From an uncultured Tissierellia bacterium (GTDB lineage Bacteria; Bacillota; Clostridia; Tissierellales; Peptoniphilaceae): a stretch of DNA of 64,000 nucleotides. Under the pieces are notes generated by a model, which saw only the letters and a list, made by a program, of their open reading frames with translations, searched no databases and had not been told where the DNA came from. Both the position numbers and the translations under genes were made by a program. Positions 8,144-17,445 of the stretch are shown piece after piece. The first letter of the stretch is position 1. Every line of letters begins with the position of its first letter. Location of the stretch: contig CAMYAK010000009.1 of the NCBI GenBank assembly GCA_947253765.1, positions 9,752 to 73,751 on the forward strand. The letters are read 5' to 3'.

Positions 8144-10038
8144 CCATAGATTTTAATTCCAAAGTTAAAGACCTTTATGCAAACCCGGTGGGCAGGGATG
8201 TTATAGACAAGATTTTGATGCAGACGGGCAAGTCCGATAAGTGGGTTTTGAATCCGATTGTTAGGAATCTGAAGCTTTCGTTTCTGAAAAAGCTGGCAGG
8301 AAAGAAAGTCTCCGATACATTTTGGGAACATCTTTTCTGGCTTTTAAACAGCGAAAAGGATACGCCCAACACTCAGGAAATTCCGATGGAGTGGACTTGG
8401 TGGAAAGAGGCGGTTTTCTATCAGATATATCCCAGGTCTTTTGCAGATTCAAATGGGGACGGTATTGGGGACATAAAAGGGATTATTTCAAAACTGGATT
8501 ATCTTGAGGGGCTGGGAATTGACGCAATATGGCTTTCTCCGATCTATGATTCTCCCAATGATGATAACGGCTATGACATAAGGGATTATAGGAAGATCAT
8601 GGAGGAAATGGGGACAATGGAGGAGTTTGACGAGCTCCTGGACCGGGTCCATCAACGTGGCATGAAGCTTATTATGGACCTTGTTGTCAACCACACTTCC
8701 GATGAGCATATTTGGTTTAAGAAGGCTCTTGAGGATCCCTACGGTCATTATGGGAAATACTATTTCTTCCGGAAACCGAAAGACGGGAGAGAGCCCAACA
8801 ACTGGGTCTCTTTCTTCAGCGGGAGTGCCTGGAATTACTATCCTCAGCATGACCTCTACTGCCTCCACCTTTTCAGCAAGAAGCAAATGGATCTGAATTG
8901 GGACTATGAACCGGTTAGAAATGAAATTCACGATATGATTTCCTGGTGGCTTGATAAGGGGATTGACGGCTTTAGACTCGATGTAATTAATTACATTTCA
9001 AAAAGGGAAGGACTGCCTGACGGGGACAAGACCATAGGGGACCTGATAGATTTTACCGGTATTGAGAACTACTATTACGGACCCAGACTCCATGAGTATT
9101 TAAAAGAGATGAGGGCCAAGACCTTTGATAAGTATGGAGCTTTCTCAGTAGCCGAGACCCCGGGCATAGGGCTTGAAATGGGCAAGCTCCTCTCAGGAGC
9201 CGACAGGAAGGAATTCGACCTGGTCTTAAACTTCGACCACCTTGAAACCCCGGGCCATGTGCGTTTTGAAGATTATGAGTATGACTTGAATTTTTTAAAA
9301 GACTATTACATCAAGTATCAGACCAGCTTCACCAACAATAACTGGATGTCAATCTTCTGGGAAAATCATGACAATCCCAGGATGGTCTCCAAGGTGACAT
9401 CGGACAGGAGCCTTCACGAGCCCCTGTCCAAGCTGCTTATCGTTATACTGCTGACAATGAGGGGAACTCCCTTTGTTTTCCAAGGTCAGGAGCTGGGCGC
9501 TGCCAATTATGATTTCAAGTCAATTGAGGAGTTGAGGGATGTTGAGGTTATAAATTATTATAATGAAAATCTTGAAAAATTCGGCCCCGAGGAGTGTTGG
9601 AAGATTTGTCTTGCCGGGACCAGGGACCATGCAAGGGCTCCAATGTTGTGGAACTCGGAGGAAGCCTATGGGGGCTTTTCAAGTGCCCAACCATGGATCT
9701 ATATTGATGATTTCAAGAAGGGCTTGGGGGCCTTTGAACAGGACAAGGATCCAGAATCGGTCCTGAGCTTTTTCAAAAAAGTCATAAGTTTGAGAAAAGA
9801 AAATAAAGCCCTGGCAAGGGGAGGAATAAGTTTTGTAGGTCAGGAAAAGAAGGACTACTTTGCCTATTACAGGACCTACAAAGATAAGAAAGTTTTTGTT
9901 GAGATGAACTTGTCGAGCGGGATAATAAAATCCGGTGGAATAGAAGAGATAAAAAATCATACAGAATTTATCTCCAATTATCCGGATGCTGATAAAGCCG
10001 ATCTCAGGCCATATGAGGCAAGAATTTTTGTTTTATAA
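8140..10038 (+). CDS. GH13 alpha-glucosidase (oligo-1,6-glucosidase type) with N-terminal extension
   Basis: 632 residues, cytoplasmic, no signal peptide. From about residue 85 (TWWKEAVFYQIYPRSF) it is a complete GH13 TIM-barrel enzyme: nucleophile Asp281 in GFRLDV, acid/base Glu339 in SVAETP, and Asp411 in ENHDNPR. DGIGDIKGI and DLVVNHTSD are also typical. The family hydrolyses alpha-1,6 or alpha-1,4 glucosidic bonds, or trehalose-6-phosphate. Unusual is the extra helical N-terminal segment of about 80 residues ahead of the barrel, rich in basic and aromatic residues. With the GPH symporter in front, uptake of an unphosphorylated oligosaccharide followed by cytoplasmic cleavage is the simplest reading. 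Confidence 0.88.
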   Translation: MTIDFNSKVKDLYANPVGRDVIDKILMQTGKSDKWVLNPIVRNLKLSFLKKLAGKKVSDTFWEHLFWLLNSEKDTPNTQEIPMEWTWWKEAVFYQIYPRSFADSNGDGIGDIKGIISKLDYLEGLGIDAIWLSPIYDSPNDDNGYDIRDYRKIMEEMGTMEEFDELLDRVHQRGMKLIMDLVVNHTSDEHIWFKKALEDPYGHYGKYYFFRKPKDGREPNNWVSFFSGSAWNYYPQHDLYCLHLFSKKQMDLNWDYEPVRNEIHDMISWWLDKGIDGFRLDVINYISKREGLPDGDKTIGDLIDFTGIENYYYGPRLHEYLKEMRAKTFDKYGAFSVAETPGIGLEMGKLLSGADRKEFDLVLNFDHLETPGHVRFEDYEYDLNFLKDYYIKYQTSFTNNNWMSIFWENHDNPRMVSKVTSDRSLHEPLSKLLIVILLTMRGTPFVFQGQELGAANYDFKSIEELRDVEVINYYNENLEKFGPEECWKICLAGTRDHARAPMLWNSEEAYGGFSSAQPWIYIDDFKKGLGAFEQDKDPESVLSFFKKVISLRKENKALARGGISFVGQEKKDYFAYYRTYKDKKVFVEMNLSSGIIKSGGIEEIKNHTEFISNYPDADKADLRPYEARIFVL

Positions 10039-10066
10039 TAAAAAAAGATTGATATTAAAAAGCAAT

Positions 10067-10104
10067 AAGGGGATTCACTCATTTCTGTAAATCCCCTTTG
10101 TTTG
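10067..10104. terminator. Bidirectional terminator between alpha-glucosidase and Rpn gene
   Basis: AAGGGGATT (10067-10075) pairs with AATCCCCTT (10090-10098). T-rich sequence follows on the plus strand, and an A-rich run before it serves the opposite strand. It separates two convergent genes. Confidence 0.8.
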
Positions 10105-10105
10105 T

Positions 10106-11005
10106 TTACTTAGCATTTTCAAAGCCTTTTAGTATTTCTTCAACTTTTACGGGGTCTAATCCGGCCAGCTCCATCTGCTCCTTGAAATATCTTGAGCTGT
10201 TAAGTCTTTCTTCCGCCTTTCCCCGGTTTTTACTTTCCTTCTCAATTTCTTTAAATACATTTTTTAACCCTGAATACATCGCCTTACCCCCTTCTTTCTC
10301 ATTAAAGTCTATTTCTTGTCCAAAAAATGCCGCTATTGCCAGTGCAGTATCCTTATCCAGTTTGCTAAGCTTTTCTTCATTATCTTTGAAATATTTTCTA
10401 AACTCCTTTGGCCTTGTAAGCTTCTGCAGGAATTCAAAGAAATATCGGATGTTGTCAGGCAGTTTCTTTAAATCTTCCTCATCCAATCTTCTTATATCTA
10501 TAACCCTGATATGATAATTCTCATAGTTTTTCCACTGTTCTTTAGGTAATTTGGTCATCTCCAATATGCTCTTAGGCCCTGTCCACGCCTTTTCTCCAAA
10601 GTATAAAACCAGCGTAATTACAGGCAGGAGCGGTTTAGATTTCCAACTATATTCCTGTTGAATCATGGCTGTCCCGTCATACATAAGTACTCTTAAGGGC
10701 ATTGAATAATCTACTTTTGTCTGATTCTCAATCCCATAAAGACTTAGGATTTTGCCATCTGTTTTCTTAATTATATCACGGACTATTTCTTTAGTTATTG
10801 TATTTCCTGCAATGTCGGTAAGTTGAAACTGAGAAGCCGTGTCATATTCGCTCAATTTTTTCGGATCTATTTTCGGAAGATCCGGAACAAAGGTGTTAAA
10901 TATTGCTGCGAAATTGTTAGATCTTTTTAGAAAGATTTTAAGGGCATGATCCTTTTTAGGTTGAGATTTTTCCTCTTTAGGTTTTGCTACAGTGGCTTCC
11001 GTCAT
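10106..11005 (-). CDS. Rpn-like PD-(D/E)XK nuclease / Transposase_31-type protein, copy 1
   Basis: 299 residues. The N-terminal half carries the Rpn family landmarks: KDHALKIFLKRSNNF, SEYDTASQF with a conserved Asp, LYGIENQTKVDYSMPLR with the E-x-Q active-site variant, and LPVITLVLYFGEKAW. The C-terminus is charged and helical and ends EEILKGFENAK. Family knowledge: Rpn proteins are recombination-promoting nucleases, not known to be transposases despite the old name. The start follows a clear AAGGAGG. A paralog lies at 27302 on the other strand, and both share their upstream flank. The first 18 residues (MTEATVAKPKEEKS...) are an extra lysine-rich tail absent from the paralog. Confidence 0.8.
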   Translation of the reverse strand: MTEATVAKPKEEKSQPKKDHALKIFLKRSNNFAAIFNTFVPDLPKIDPKKLSEYDTASQFQLTDIAGNTITKEIVRDIIKKTDGKILSLYGIENQTKVDYSMPLRVLMYDGTAMIQQEYSWKSKPLLPVITLVLYFGEKAWTGPKSILEMTKLPKEQWKNYENYHIRVIDIRRLDEEDLKKLPDNIRYFFEFLQKLTRPKEFRKYFKDNEEKLSKLDKDTALAIAAFFGQEIDFNEKEGGKAMYSGLKNVFKEIEKESKNRGKAEERLNSSRYFKEQMELAGLDPVKVEEILKGFENAK

Positions 11006-11109
11006 GTTTTATTCCTCCTTAAATGCATTAGATAAAATTCTTGAAATTTTTTAGCCGAGGGTTAAATATTGGGTGGGCTGAATGATTTCTTAATTGAATG
11101 TTAAGATGA

Positions 11110-11178
11110 GCTTAGCATGGGAGAAAGTTGAAATCCAATAAAGTCAAGTGATTGGAACGGTTTGAGAGCTTTTTATTC
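11110..11178 (-). repeat. Conserved 5' flank of Rpn gene, copy 1
   Basis: Read on the minus strand this block matches 27153-27225, including CAAACC(G/A)TTCCAATCACTTG and TCTCC(C/G)ATGCTAA. Both copies lie 70-130 bases ahead of an Rpn-like gene in the same orientation. Its role is unknown; a shared promoter or operator is the simplest reading. Confidence 0.65.
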
Positions 11179-11197
11179 AAGATAAAACTAAATTAAA

Positions 11198-11226
11198 TAG
11201 GGGTTGGACAAAAATGCCAACCCCAT
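11198..11226 (-). terminator. Terminator of the DegV gene
   Basis: GGGGTTGG and CCAACCCC (11200-11207 and 11217-11224) form an 8-bp stem. On the minus strand it is followed by TATTTAATTT, so it ends the DegV transcript; A/T runs on the other side may let it work both ways. Confidence 0.75.
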
Positions 11227-11258
11227 AAAAAAATCTTGATAAATAAATTATTAAATTT

Positions 11259-12161
11259 TTATTTGAAATAGCATTTGGGATCTGTAAGCATTTCAGCCAT
11301 TCTCTTTTCGTTGCCGGCCTTGCTTAGTATGACCCCTGCACCTACTGTATTAGGGCCCAGGTGGGTGCCGACTACAGGCCCTACGGCATGGTACTTAACC
11401 CGGTCAGGTCCGAATTTTTCCTGAAAATACTCGTAAAGACCCCGGGCCTCCTCTTTATCTGATGAGTATTGGACACAGATAGGGAAGTCAGGATCAAGTT
11501 CATACCGCTCAACAAAGCGGATAATTCTTTTAATGCTGTTTTTTACTCCCCTGTCTTTAACAGGCGATTCGAGTATGCCCTCATCATTAATAAGTAAAAA
11601 GGGAGTTATGTGGAAGAGGCCGCCAAGCAGGGCCAAATTCCCGGGTATTCTTCCGCCTTTTTTAAGATGGTTGAGTTCAGTAACATTTTCACATACCAGG
11701 GCCCTCTGCTTCACTTCCTCAAGCTCCCGGGCTATTTCAGAGGCTGAAAGTCCCTTTCTCGCCAGCCTTCCCATGTGGAGGGCAAGCAAGGCCTGGGCGG
11801 CAATTGCGGTATTTGAATTTACAACAAAAATCTTATCATAGTCAACCATGTCAAGGGCCTTCATGGCCGATTCATAAGATCCGGATATGCCGATAGAAAT
11901 GGTGAGGTAGACAGCTTCCTGACCGGATTTTTTTATTTCCTTAAAAAGAGAAAGCAGGTCGCCGAAGGCCGGCTGGCTGGTGGAGGGAAGGGCATCTTCC
12001 TCAGTCATTTTTTTATAAAAGCGGGAGAAATCTTCATCTTCGCCCTGCGAGAACACTTCGCCGTTAAAAGTGACAGGAAGGGTGATAAGCTCAACACCGA
12101 TTTCTTCAGCTTCTTTTACAGTTATATCGGCAGCAGTGTCCACAAAAACTCTGCATTTCAT
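11259..12161 (-). CDS. DegV family fatty-acid-binding protein
   Basis: 300 residues from the ATG at 12161, which has AAGGAG seven bases upstream; a longer in-frame start at 12197 lacks an RBS. DegV landmarks in order: VDTAADIT near the N-terminus, LPSTSQPAFGD, ISIGISGSY, and GPVVGTHLGPNTVGAGV at the end. DegV/FakB proteins bind a fatty acid and in Firmicutes present it to FakA for phosphorylation. No fakA gene lies next to it. A second DegV protein is encoded at 26165. Confidence 0.88.
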   Translation of the reverse strand: MKCRVFVDTAADITVKEAEEIGVELITLPVTFNGEVFSQGEDEDFSRFYKKMTEEDALPSTSQPAFGDLLSLFKEIKKSGQEAVYLTISIGISGSYESAMKALDMVDYDKIFVVNSNTAIAAQALLALHMGRLARKGLSASEIARELEEVKQRALVCENVTELNHLKKGGRIPGNLALLGGLFHITPFLLINDEGILESPVKDRGVKNSIKRIIRFVERYELDPDFPICVQYSSDKEEARGLYEYFQEKFGPDRVKYHAVGPVVGTHLGPNTVGAGVILSKAGNEKRMAEMLTDPKCYFK

Positions 12162-12274
12162 AATATTGCTCCTTAAAATATAATTCCTGATATTCAAGGC
12201 TAATTATACAGCATTTCTACAAAATTTAAAAAATTTTAACAAGTCCCCAGGTTTTTACAAGACGGGACAAGATA

Positions 12275-12880
12275 TCATAGGATATATTTTTCAATAAGGG
12301 GAATAGATGATTCCAAGATCCTGGCAGTAAGTCCCCAGATCAGCTTATCCTCATATTCATAAAAGACCATCCTCTCACGTCCCTGCAGAAACTCATAGTC
12401 CTTGCCGCCGGGAACCTTGTCAAAAGGAAAATCGTGATCAGGCTCCATTATCAGCTTGTTATAGAGAACCTTAGCTTTCATTGTCCTCAGGAGTTCAAAT
12501 GGGATGGTGAAAATCGAGGCCACTTCCGAAGGGTTGAAGGTCCCATGGTAGTCCCTGATCAGGCCTATATAGGAGTGGACAATCCTGCCCGTATAGGAAA
12601 TATCCAGGTCTCCATCAAGGAGGATTTTTATGTTTTCAGGAGCCAGGAGGAGCTCTTCTGAAGCTTCACGTAATGCTGCCTTGTCAGGCTCTTCTTGGCC
12701 TTCCAATGAGCCGCCGGGAAAAGAAATCTCTCCGGGTTGGACTGAGAGCTTGGAAGATCTGACCTGAAAAAGGAGGTGTGGCTTGCCCTTTTCAAGCAAA
12801 ATCGGGACAAGGACCGAATACTCCTTCTTAATGCGGGTCCCGGTGAGGCCGATTTTTCTTTTCTGATAATATTCTTTCAT
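12275..12880 (-). CDS. NUDIX hydrolase, CoA pyrophosphatase-like
   Basis: 201 residues. The NUDIX box is present: G-x5-E in GSLEGQE, then seven residues, then REASEEL. Before it, LLFQVRSSKLSVQPGEISFPGG matches the extra motif of the CoA-pyrophosphatase (NudL-like) subfamily in two parts: a Val-Arg-Ser segment and GEISFPGG. Such enzymes cleave CoA to 4'-phosphopantetheine and 3',5'-ADP. The gene starts two bases after the stop of the large ABC permease gene upstream and is probably read from the same transcript. Confidence 0.82.
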   Translation of the reverse strand: MKEYYQKRKIGLTGTRIKKEYSVLVPILLEKGKPHLLFQVRSSKLSVQPGEISFPGGSLEGQEEPDKAALREASEELLLAPENIKILLDGDLDISYTGRIVHSYIGLIRDYHGTFNPSEVASIFTIPFELLRTMKAKVLYNKLIMEPDHDFPFDKVPGGKDYEFLQGRERMVFYEYEDKLIWGLTARILESSIPLIEKYIL

Positions 12881-12882
12881 GG

Positions 12883-15800
12883 CTATTCATCCGCTTTCAA
12901 GGCTTCAACCATATCGACATCTTTAAGCTGTCTGTGGATTATCAGCATGACAATTATGGAGAAGACCATGGTTATGGAAGAGCCTATGATAAAGGCCGAC
13001 AGGACCAGGTGGGGGTCAATCAGGATGGCCTGGGGAGACAGGACCATACATATCATGTAGTGGATGCCCTTGCCGCAGGCCAGGCCGAATAAGATTCCTA
13101 CCAGGGTCAGTATAAGGGTCTCCCTATATATATACTCGGTAACTTCCTTGTCGGTAAAGCCCAGAACCTTGATCGTTGAAAGCTCCCGCTTCCTCTCCGA
13201 AACATTGAGGTTGGTCAGATTAAACAGGACCACAAAAGCCAGGGCTGAAGAAATTAATATTATGACTACGACTATTATATCGAGCGAGGCCATGAGCCGA
13301 TTAACGGTATCGAGAGTATCGGTCATTTCAAGGCTTGTTTGGACCGCAGGATTATCGCGGACCTTATCCTTGATATCCTTCCAATCCTCAATATTCTCAA
13401 ATTTTACCAGGAGGGCATTTTCCTCAACCTTCTTATTAAAATATTTTTCATAGTTTTTCGGACTCATTATTATAAGGTTGCCAATATAGTTCTCTATTTT
13501 TTTGCTTATCTTGAGGTCGTATTTGTGGCCGATAATGTCCTTGACAGTCAAGGTACCCTTGGAGTCTTTGAGGCTCATATAGAGTCTTTCCGAAGCCAGG
13601 GCCCCGTTATTCGGAATACTTATATCTTTACCGGATTTTCTATCCCTTATTATTCGAAGCTTATCAAAGGCTTCTTCATCAAAAGGAACCATGATTGAGA
13701 TGGTTTCCTGGTTGCCGTCGGCATTAATGAAGCTTCCGAGCTGGGCATAGTAGGGGGCTGTGGTAACTTTTTTAGAGTTTATAAGGTCCTTCAAGTCGCT
13801 GATATCCTTGGAATCAGCCTTGTTGTCATAAACGATAGATACATCATAAGAATCCAGGACGTGGAACTGCTTATACAGCATATTGCTTATGGAGGATTTC
13901 AAGCCAAACCCCATAATTATTAGCGATGAGCAGCCCATGACGCCAAGTATGGTCATGAGCATACGGCTCTTTTTCACCGTGATATTTCTCATGGTTATCT
14001 TTCTCATAAAGCCCATCCTCCTCCAGACCGGCTTTATCCTCTCAAGGAAAATCCTGTTCCCCTTCTTAGGCGGCTTGGCCTTCATGAGTTGGGCTGCCCT
14101 CTGTTTAAGGGTGTTGTTGCTTGAATATGCAGCAGTCAAAAGGGTCAGACCCAGACCTATGAAAAGGGCCATAAGTATATGAAGGGGACTGATTGAAAAG
14201 CTCAGGGGATAGAGGAGGTTAATGCCGAAGGCATAGGCCTTCACTATGATAGGCATGAGCATCTTGAAGCCCACAAGTATCCCGAGACCTGTGCCTATAG
14301 TGGCAGCCAGGCCTGAGTAAACAAGGTATTTAGAGGCTATGAAGTTACGATTATAACCCAGGGCCTTCATCGTGCCTATCTGGCCCCTTTCCTCTTCGAC
14401 CATCCTGGATGTGGTGGTCATGGTTATGAGCATGGCTATAAGGTAGAAGACCACGGGGAAGATAAGGGTCATGGCGTCCATATTATTGGCCCCGTCAATA
14501 TAGGTGAAAAGGTGGTTGTCCCCATATCGACCCTTTATTGAGTATTCGGGAACCTCAAGTTCATCAAGGTCCCTTTCAGCCTTTTCCAGGTCATTTTTTC
14601 CTTCAATAAGATCAATTTCGGCCTGTGGAGCCTTTTCTTCGTATTTTTTAAGGCCATCTATGTAGTCGGCTCGGCCCTTTTTGAGATCGGATCGGGCTTC
14701 ATCAAGCTTCTTAAGACCGTCAATTTTTCCGGAATTATAGTCCCGGATGCCTTGGTCCAGGTCTTTTTTGCCCTTGCTGTATTCTGAAAAGCCGTCATCC
14801 AGCTTTTTCTTAGCCGCCTCAAGGTCCGCTTTTGCCTTGTCCAGCTTTTTTTCTCCATCTTTGAACTTTACAAGCCCGTCATTATATTCTTTTTCAGCCT
14901 CATTGAGCTTAACCTCTTCACTATCGATCTTATTGAGACTCGCCAGGCCCTCCTCGATCTTCCTCAGGCCGCCTTGGGCTTGACTGCGTTTATTTTCCAG
15001 GTCGGCCTTTTGTCCGTCAAGGGCATTCAGCTGATTTTCAGAGGAATTAAGTTTTGCCAGGCCCTGTTCGACTTGAGAAAGGCCCGAATTAATTTCTGCA
15101 ATGCCGGATTCAAGCTTGGATTTTTGGGTCTCAAGGGCGGCAATTTTTCCGCGGAGCTCAGCTATTCGGGCTGCATTTCCATTTGGATCCGCCATAAGCA
15201 GGTCAAGTTGGGACTTTAATAGGACAAGACCTTCCTGAATCTGACTAAGGCCATTTTCAGCTTGAGTTTTCTTGCCTTCCAAATCAGCTTTCATGGCTAT
15301 GAGCTTGTCACGCTCAGCTTTAATAATGGCAAGATTATTAGGCCTATCTTCAATAGCCTTATTTATCTTATCCAAACCTTCGTCTATCTGAGCCAGGCCG
15401 GACAAGACCTTGGTCTTGTTACTTTCAAGTGAGGACTTGGTAACCCCTTGGTCGGCAAGCTTTTTCTTAGCTTCATCGAGTTTTGACCGTCCGTCTTTAA
15501 GCTTTAAAGCTCCCGCATCAAGGTCGGCCCTCTTTTCATTGAGCTCCTTTAAACCGTCTTGGTATTTTTTCAGACCCTTTTCATAGTCGGCTTGGCCTTT
15601 GTCCAGCTTTTCTCCTGCTTCATCCAAGGATTTACGGGCGTCCTCAAGCTTTTTCTTTCCCTTGACCAGGCCGTCTTTATATTCCTTCTTTCCTTTTTTA
15701 TAGTCTTTTTCGCCGTCATTAAGGGCCTTTCTTGCATCCTCAAGGTCTGTCTTGGCTTTTTTGAGGTCGGCATAACCCTTATCAATAGCGGACTTGCCGT

Positions 15801-16692
15801 CATTAATGCTCTTGGCCAGGTCGTCTTTAATGTCCTTCTCAAGCTCTCCGGGCCTCTTGCTCAGGAGATCTTCAAGTTTTGAAATTAAAGTATTTTCACG
15901 CTCCCTGTAGGCCTTGTCGTATGTATTTAAACCCTCAAGACTGTGGAATTTAAGCATGGCCCCCATGGGCTTGTCCGCCTTAAAAACATCTTTTAAAACA
16001 TATGCAAAATAGTCTACCTTGCCATCACCAAGCTCGGTTCTTCCCCTGTCTTCAGTGGACAGGTAGCTTATGCTCTCAGCAAAGCCTACAACTTTAAAAA
16101 CCTCATTTTTTAGGTCCTTGCTTGGGAAAGGGCTTTTGATTTCGGGCTTTTCTATATCAAAGCCGTCATTATTGGCGGACTTTAAATCGTTTTTATTTTT
16201 ATCATCTTTGTCACTATGTATTAGTCGGATTTCTTGGCCCAGCTTCATGCCTTCTTTTTTGGCAGAAAGGTCAATGAGGATTTCCCGATCATTTTGGGGG
16301 AGCCTGCCTTCTCTGACAAGCGGTTTTGACAACTTTTCAGGCAAAGAATTAACTCTTATCGGCTTATCACTGTTTCCAAGGTAAAAGTCAGACTGATAAA
16401 AGTATTCTATGCCGGCCAGGTCCGGAAAGGCCTCCAGGAGTTTTTTATCTTCAGAGTCAAGGCCGAAATATGAAGTGACCTCAATATTGTCCCTCTCCGA
16501 CCCTTTGATGGAATGCTCAAGGTTATTTCTCATATTGGGGGCAGTCGTTATAAGGCCGATAAAGACCAGGGCACCCAGCATAGTCATGATTATGAGCGAT
16601 AAAAAACGCTTCTTGCTGGTCCAAATGGTCCTCAGCCAATCAGTCCTGTAGGTCTGACCAAAATTATTCAATTGCCTATTTTTTTCAGCCAT
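12883..16692 (-). CDS. Giant FtsX-type ABC permease with long extracellular coiled coil
   Basis: 1269 residues. One membrane span lies near residues 30-52, then an extracellular MacB-like region. A very long coiled-coil segment follows, roughly residues 275-720, built of repeated K-L-x-x-A/D-G-x-x-x-Y/L units such as KKLEDARKSLDEAG. Then come the first FtsX core (three spans, about 740-870), a second one-span plus extracellular region, and the C-terminal FtsX core (about 1150-1265) with LSTIKVLGFTDKEV. The ABC ATPase is encoded immediately upstream. The coil is like that of YhgE/Pip-type proteins. FtsX permeases do mechanotransmission or extrude hydrophobic compounds; the substrate cannot be told. 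Confidence 0.85.
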   Translation of the reverse strand: MAEKNRQLNNFGQTYRTDWLRTIWTSKKRFLSLIIMTMLGALVFIGLITTAPNMRNNLEHSIKGSERDNIEVTSYFGLDSEDKKLLEAFPDLAGIEYFYQSDFYLGNSDKPIRVNSLPEKLSKPLVREGRLPQNDREILIDLSAKKEGMKLGQEIRLIHSDKDDKNKNDLKSANNDGFDIEKPEIKSPFPSKDLKNEVFKVVGFAESISYLSTEDRGRTELGDGKVDYFAYVLKDVFKADKPMGAMLKFHSLEGLNTYDKAYRERENTLISKLEDLLSKRPGELEKDIKDDLAKSINDGKSAIDKGYADLKKAKTDLEDARKALNDGEKDYKKGKKEYKDGLVKGKKKLEDARKSLDEAGEKLDKGQADYEKGLKKYQDGLKELNEKRADLDAGALKLKDGRSKLDEAKKKLADQGVTKSSLESNKTKVLSGLAQIDEGLDKINKAIEDRPNNLAIIKAERDKLIAMKADLEGKKTQAENGLSQIQEGLVLLKSQLDLLMADPNGNAARIAELRGKIAALETQKSKLESGIAEINSGLSQVEQGLAKLNSSENQLNALDGQKADLENKRSQAQGGLRKIEEGLASLNKIDSEEVKLNEAEKEYNDGLVKFKDGEKKLDKAKADLEAAKKKLDDGFSEYSKGKKDLDQGIRDYNSGKIDGLKKLDEARSDLKKGRADYIDGLKKYEEKAPQAEIDLIEGKNDLEKAERDLDELEVPEYSIKGRYGDNHLFTYIDGANNMDAMTLIFPVVFYLIAMLITMTTTSRMVEEERGQIGTMKALGYNRNFIASKYLVYSGLAATIGTGLGILVGFKMLMPIIVKAYAFGINLLYPLSFSISPLHILMALFIGLGLTLLTAAYSSNNTLKQRAAQLMKAKPPKKGNRIFLERIKPVWRRMGFMRKITMRNITVKKSRMLMTILGVMGCSSLIIMGFGLKSSISNMLYKQFHVLDSYDVSIVYDNKADSKDISDLKDLINSKKVTTAPYYAQLGSFINADGNQETISIMVPFDEEAFDKLRIIRDRKSGKDISIPNNGALASERLYMSLKDSKGTLTVKDIIGHKYDLKISKKIENYIGNLIIMSPKNYEKYFNKKVEENALLVKFENIEDWKDIKDKVRDNPAVQTSLEMTDTLDTVNRLMASLDIIVVVIILISSALAFVVLFNLTNLNVSERKRELSTIKVLGFTDKEVTEYIYRETLILTLVGILFGLACGKGIHYMICMVLSPQAILIDPHLVLSAFIIGSSITMVFSIIVMLIIHRQLKDVDMVEALKADE

Positions 16693-16705
16693 GTTAATAA
16701 AATTC

Positions 16706-17407
16706 CTACCACATTATTTCATCTATGGGCACCGGATTTTCATTGACCCTTATATCTCGGATGCCCCCGTCAACCATTTCTATGACCCTGTCTGCAATTG
16801 GTTTTATAGCCGAATTGTGGGTTACGATTATGACAGTGGTTCCGGTTTTTCTCCCTGTTTCATGTAGCTGCTTTAAAATTGACTTACCGGTCTCGTAATC
16901 AAGCGCACCGGTGGGCTCATCACATAAGAGGATACCGGGATTCTTTGCCATGCCCCTGGCAATGGAGACCCTCTGCTGTTCTCCTCCTGAAAGTTGGGCC
17001 GGGAAGTTATTGGCCTTATCTTCCAAACCCACAGCCCTTAAGGCTTTTATGGGATCCATAGCATTGCTTACAAGGTGGCTGGCCATTTCAACATTTTCCC
17101 GTGCCGTAAGGTTTCCGATGAGATTATAGTTTTGGAAAACAAAACCTATCTGGTAGCGCCTATATTTGGTCAGCCGATTCTCATCAAATTCACTGATGTT
17201 TTTGCCGTCAACTATGACTTGGCCCTCATCATTCTGGTCAAGGCCTCCTAGTATATTGAGGGTAGTTGATTTGCCGGCCCCTGAAGGTCCCAGGATAAGG
17301 CAAAACTCCCCACGTTCAACTGAAAAACTCAGGTTATTATTGGCCAGAACCTGGGTTTCTCCGCTCCTGTAACGCTTATATACATTTTTAAACTCTATAA
17401 AGCTCAT
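16706..17407 (-). CDS. ABC transporter ATPase (MacB/LolD-like), partner of the giant permease
   Basis: 233 residues with Walker A GPSGAGKST, Q-loop VFQNYNL, signature LSGGEQQR, Walker B ILLCDEPTGALD and H-loop VTHN. It lies 13 bases upstream of the permease gene in one operon. The CDEPTGALD sequence and length place it in the MacB/LolD group that always pairs with FtsX-type permeases. The RBS before the ATG at 17407 is weak. Confidence 0.9.
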   Translation of the reverse strand: MSFIEFKNVYKRYRSGETQVLANNNLSFSVERGEFCLILGPSGAGKSTTLNILGGLDQNDEGQVIVDGKNISEFDENRLTKYRRYQIGFVFQNYNLIGNLTARENVEMASHLVSNAMDPIKALRAVGLEDKANNFPAQLSGGEQQRVSIARGMAKNPGILLCDEPTGALDYETGKSILKQLHETGRKTGTTVIIVTHNSAIKPIADRVIEMVDGGIRDIRVNENPVPIDEIMW

Positions 17408-17445
17408 AAGGTCTCACTTTCACTTGAATCTACAGCCCAATGCCG

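Noticed and set aside
10106..11005. Transposase of a mobile element
   Set aside because: Family members carry an old transposase name, but no terminal repeats or target duplications are seen; a Rpn-type nuclease is the better call.
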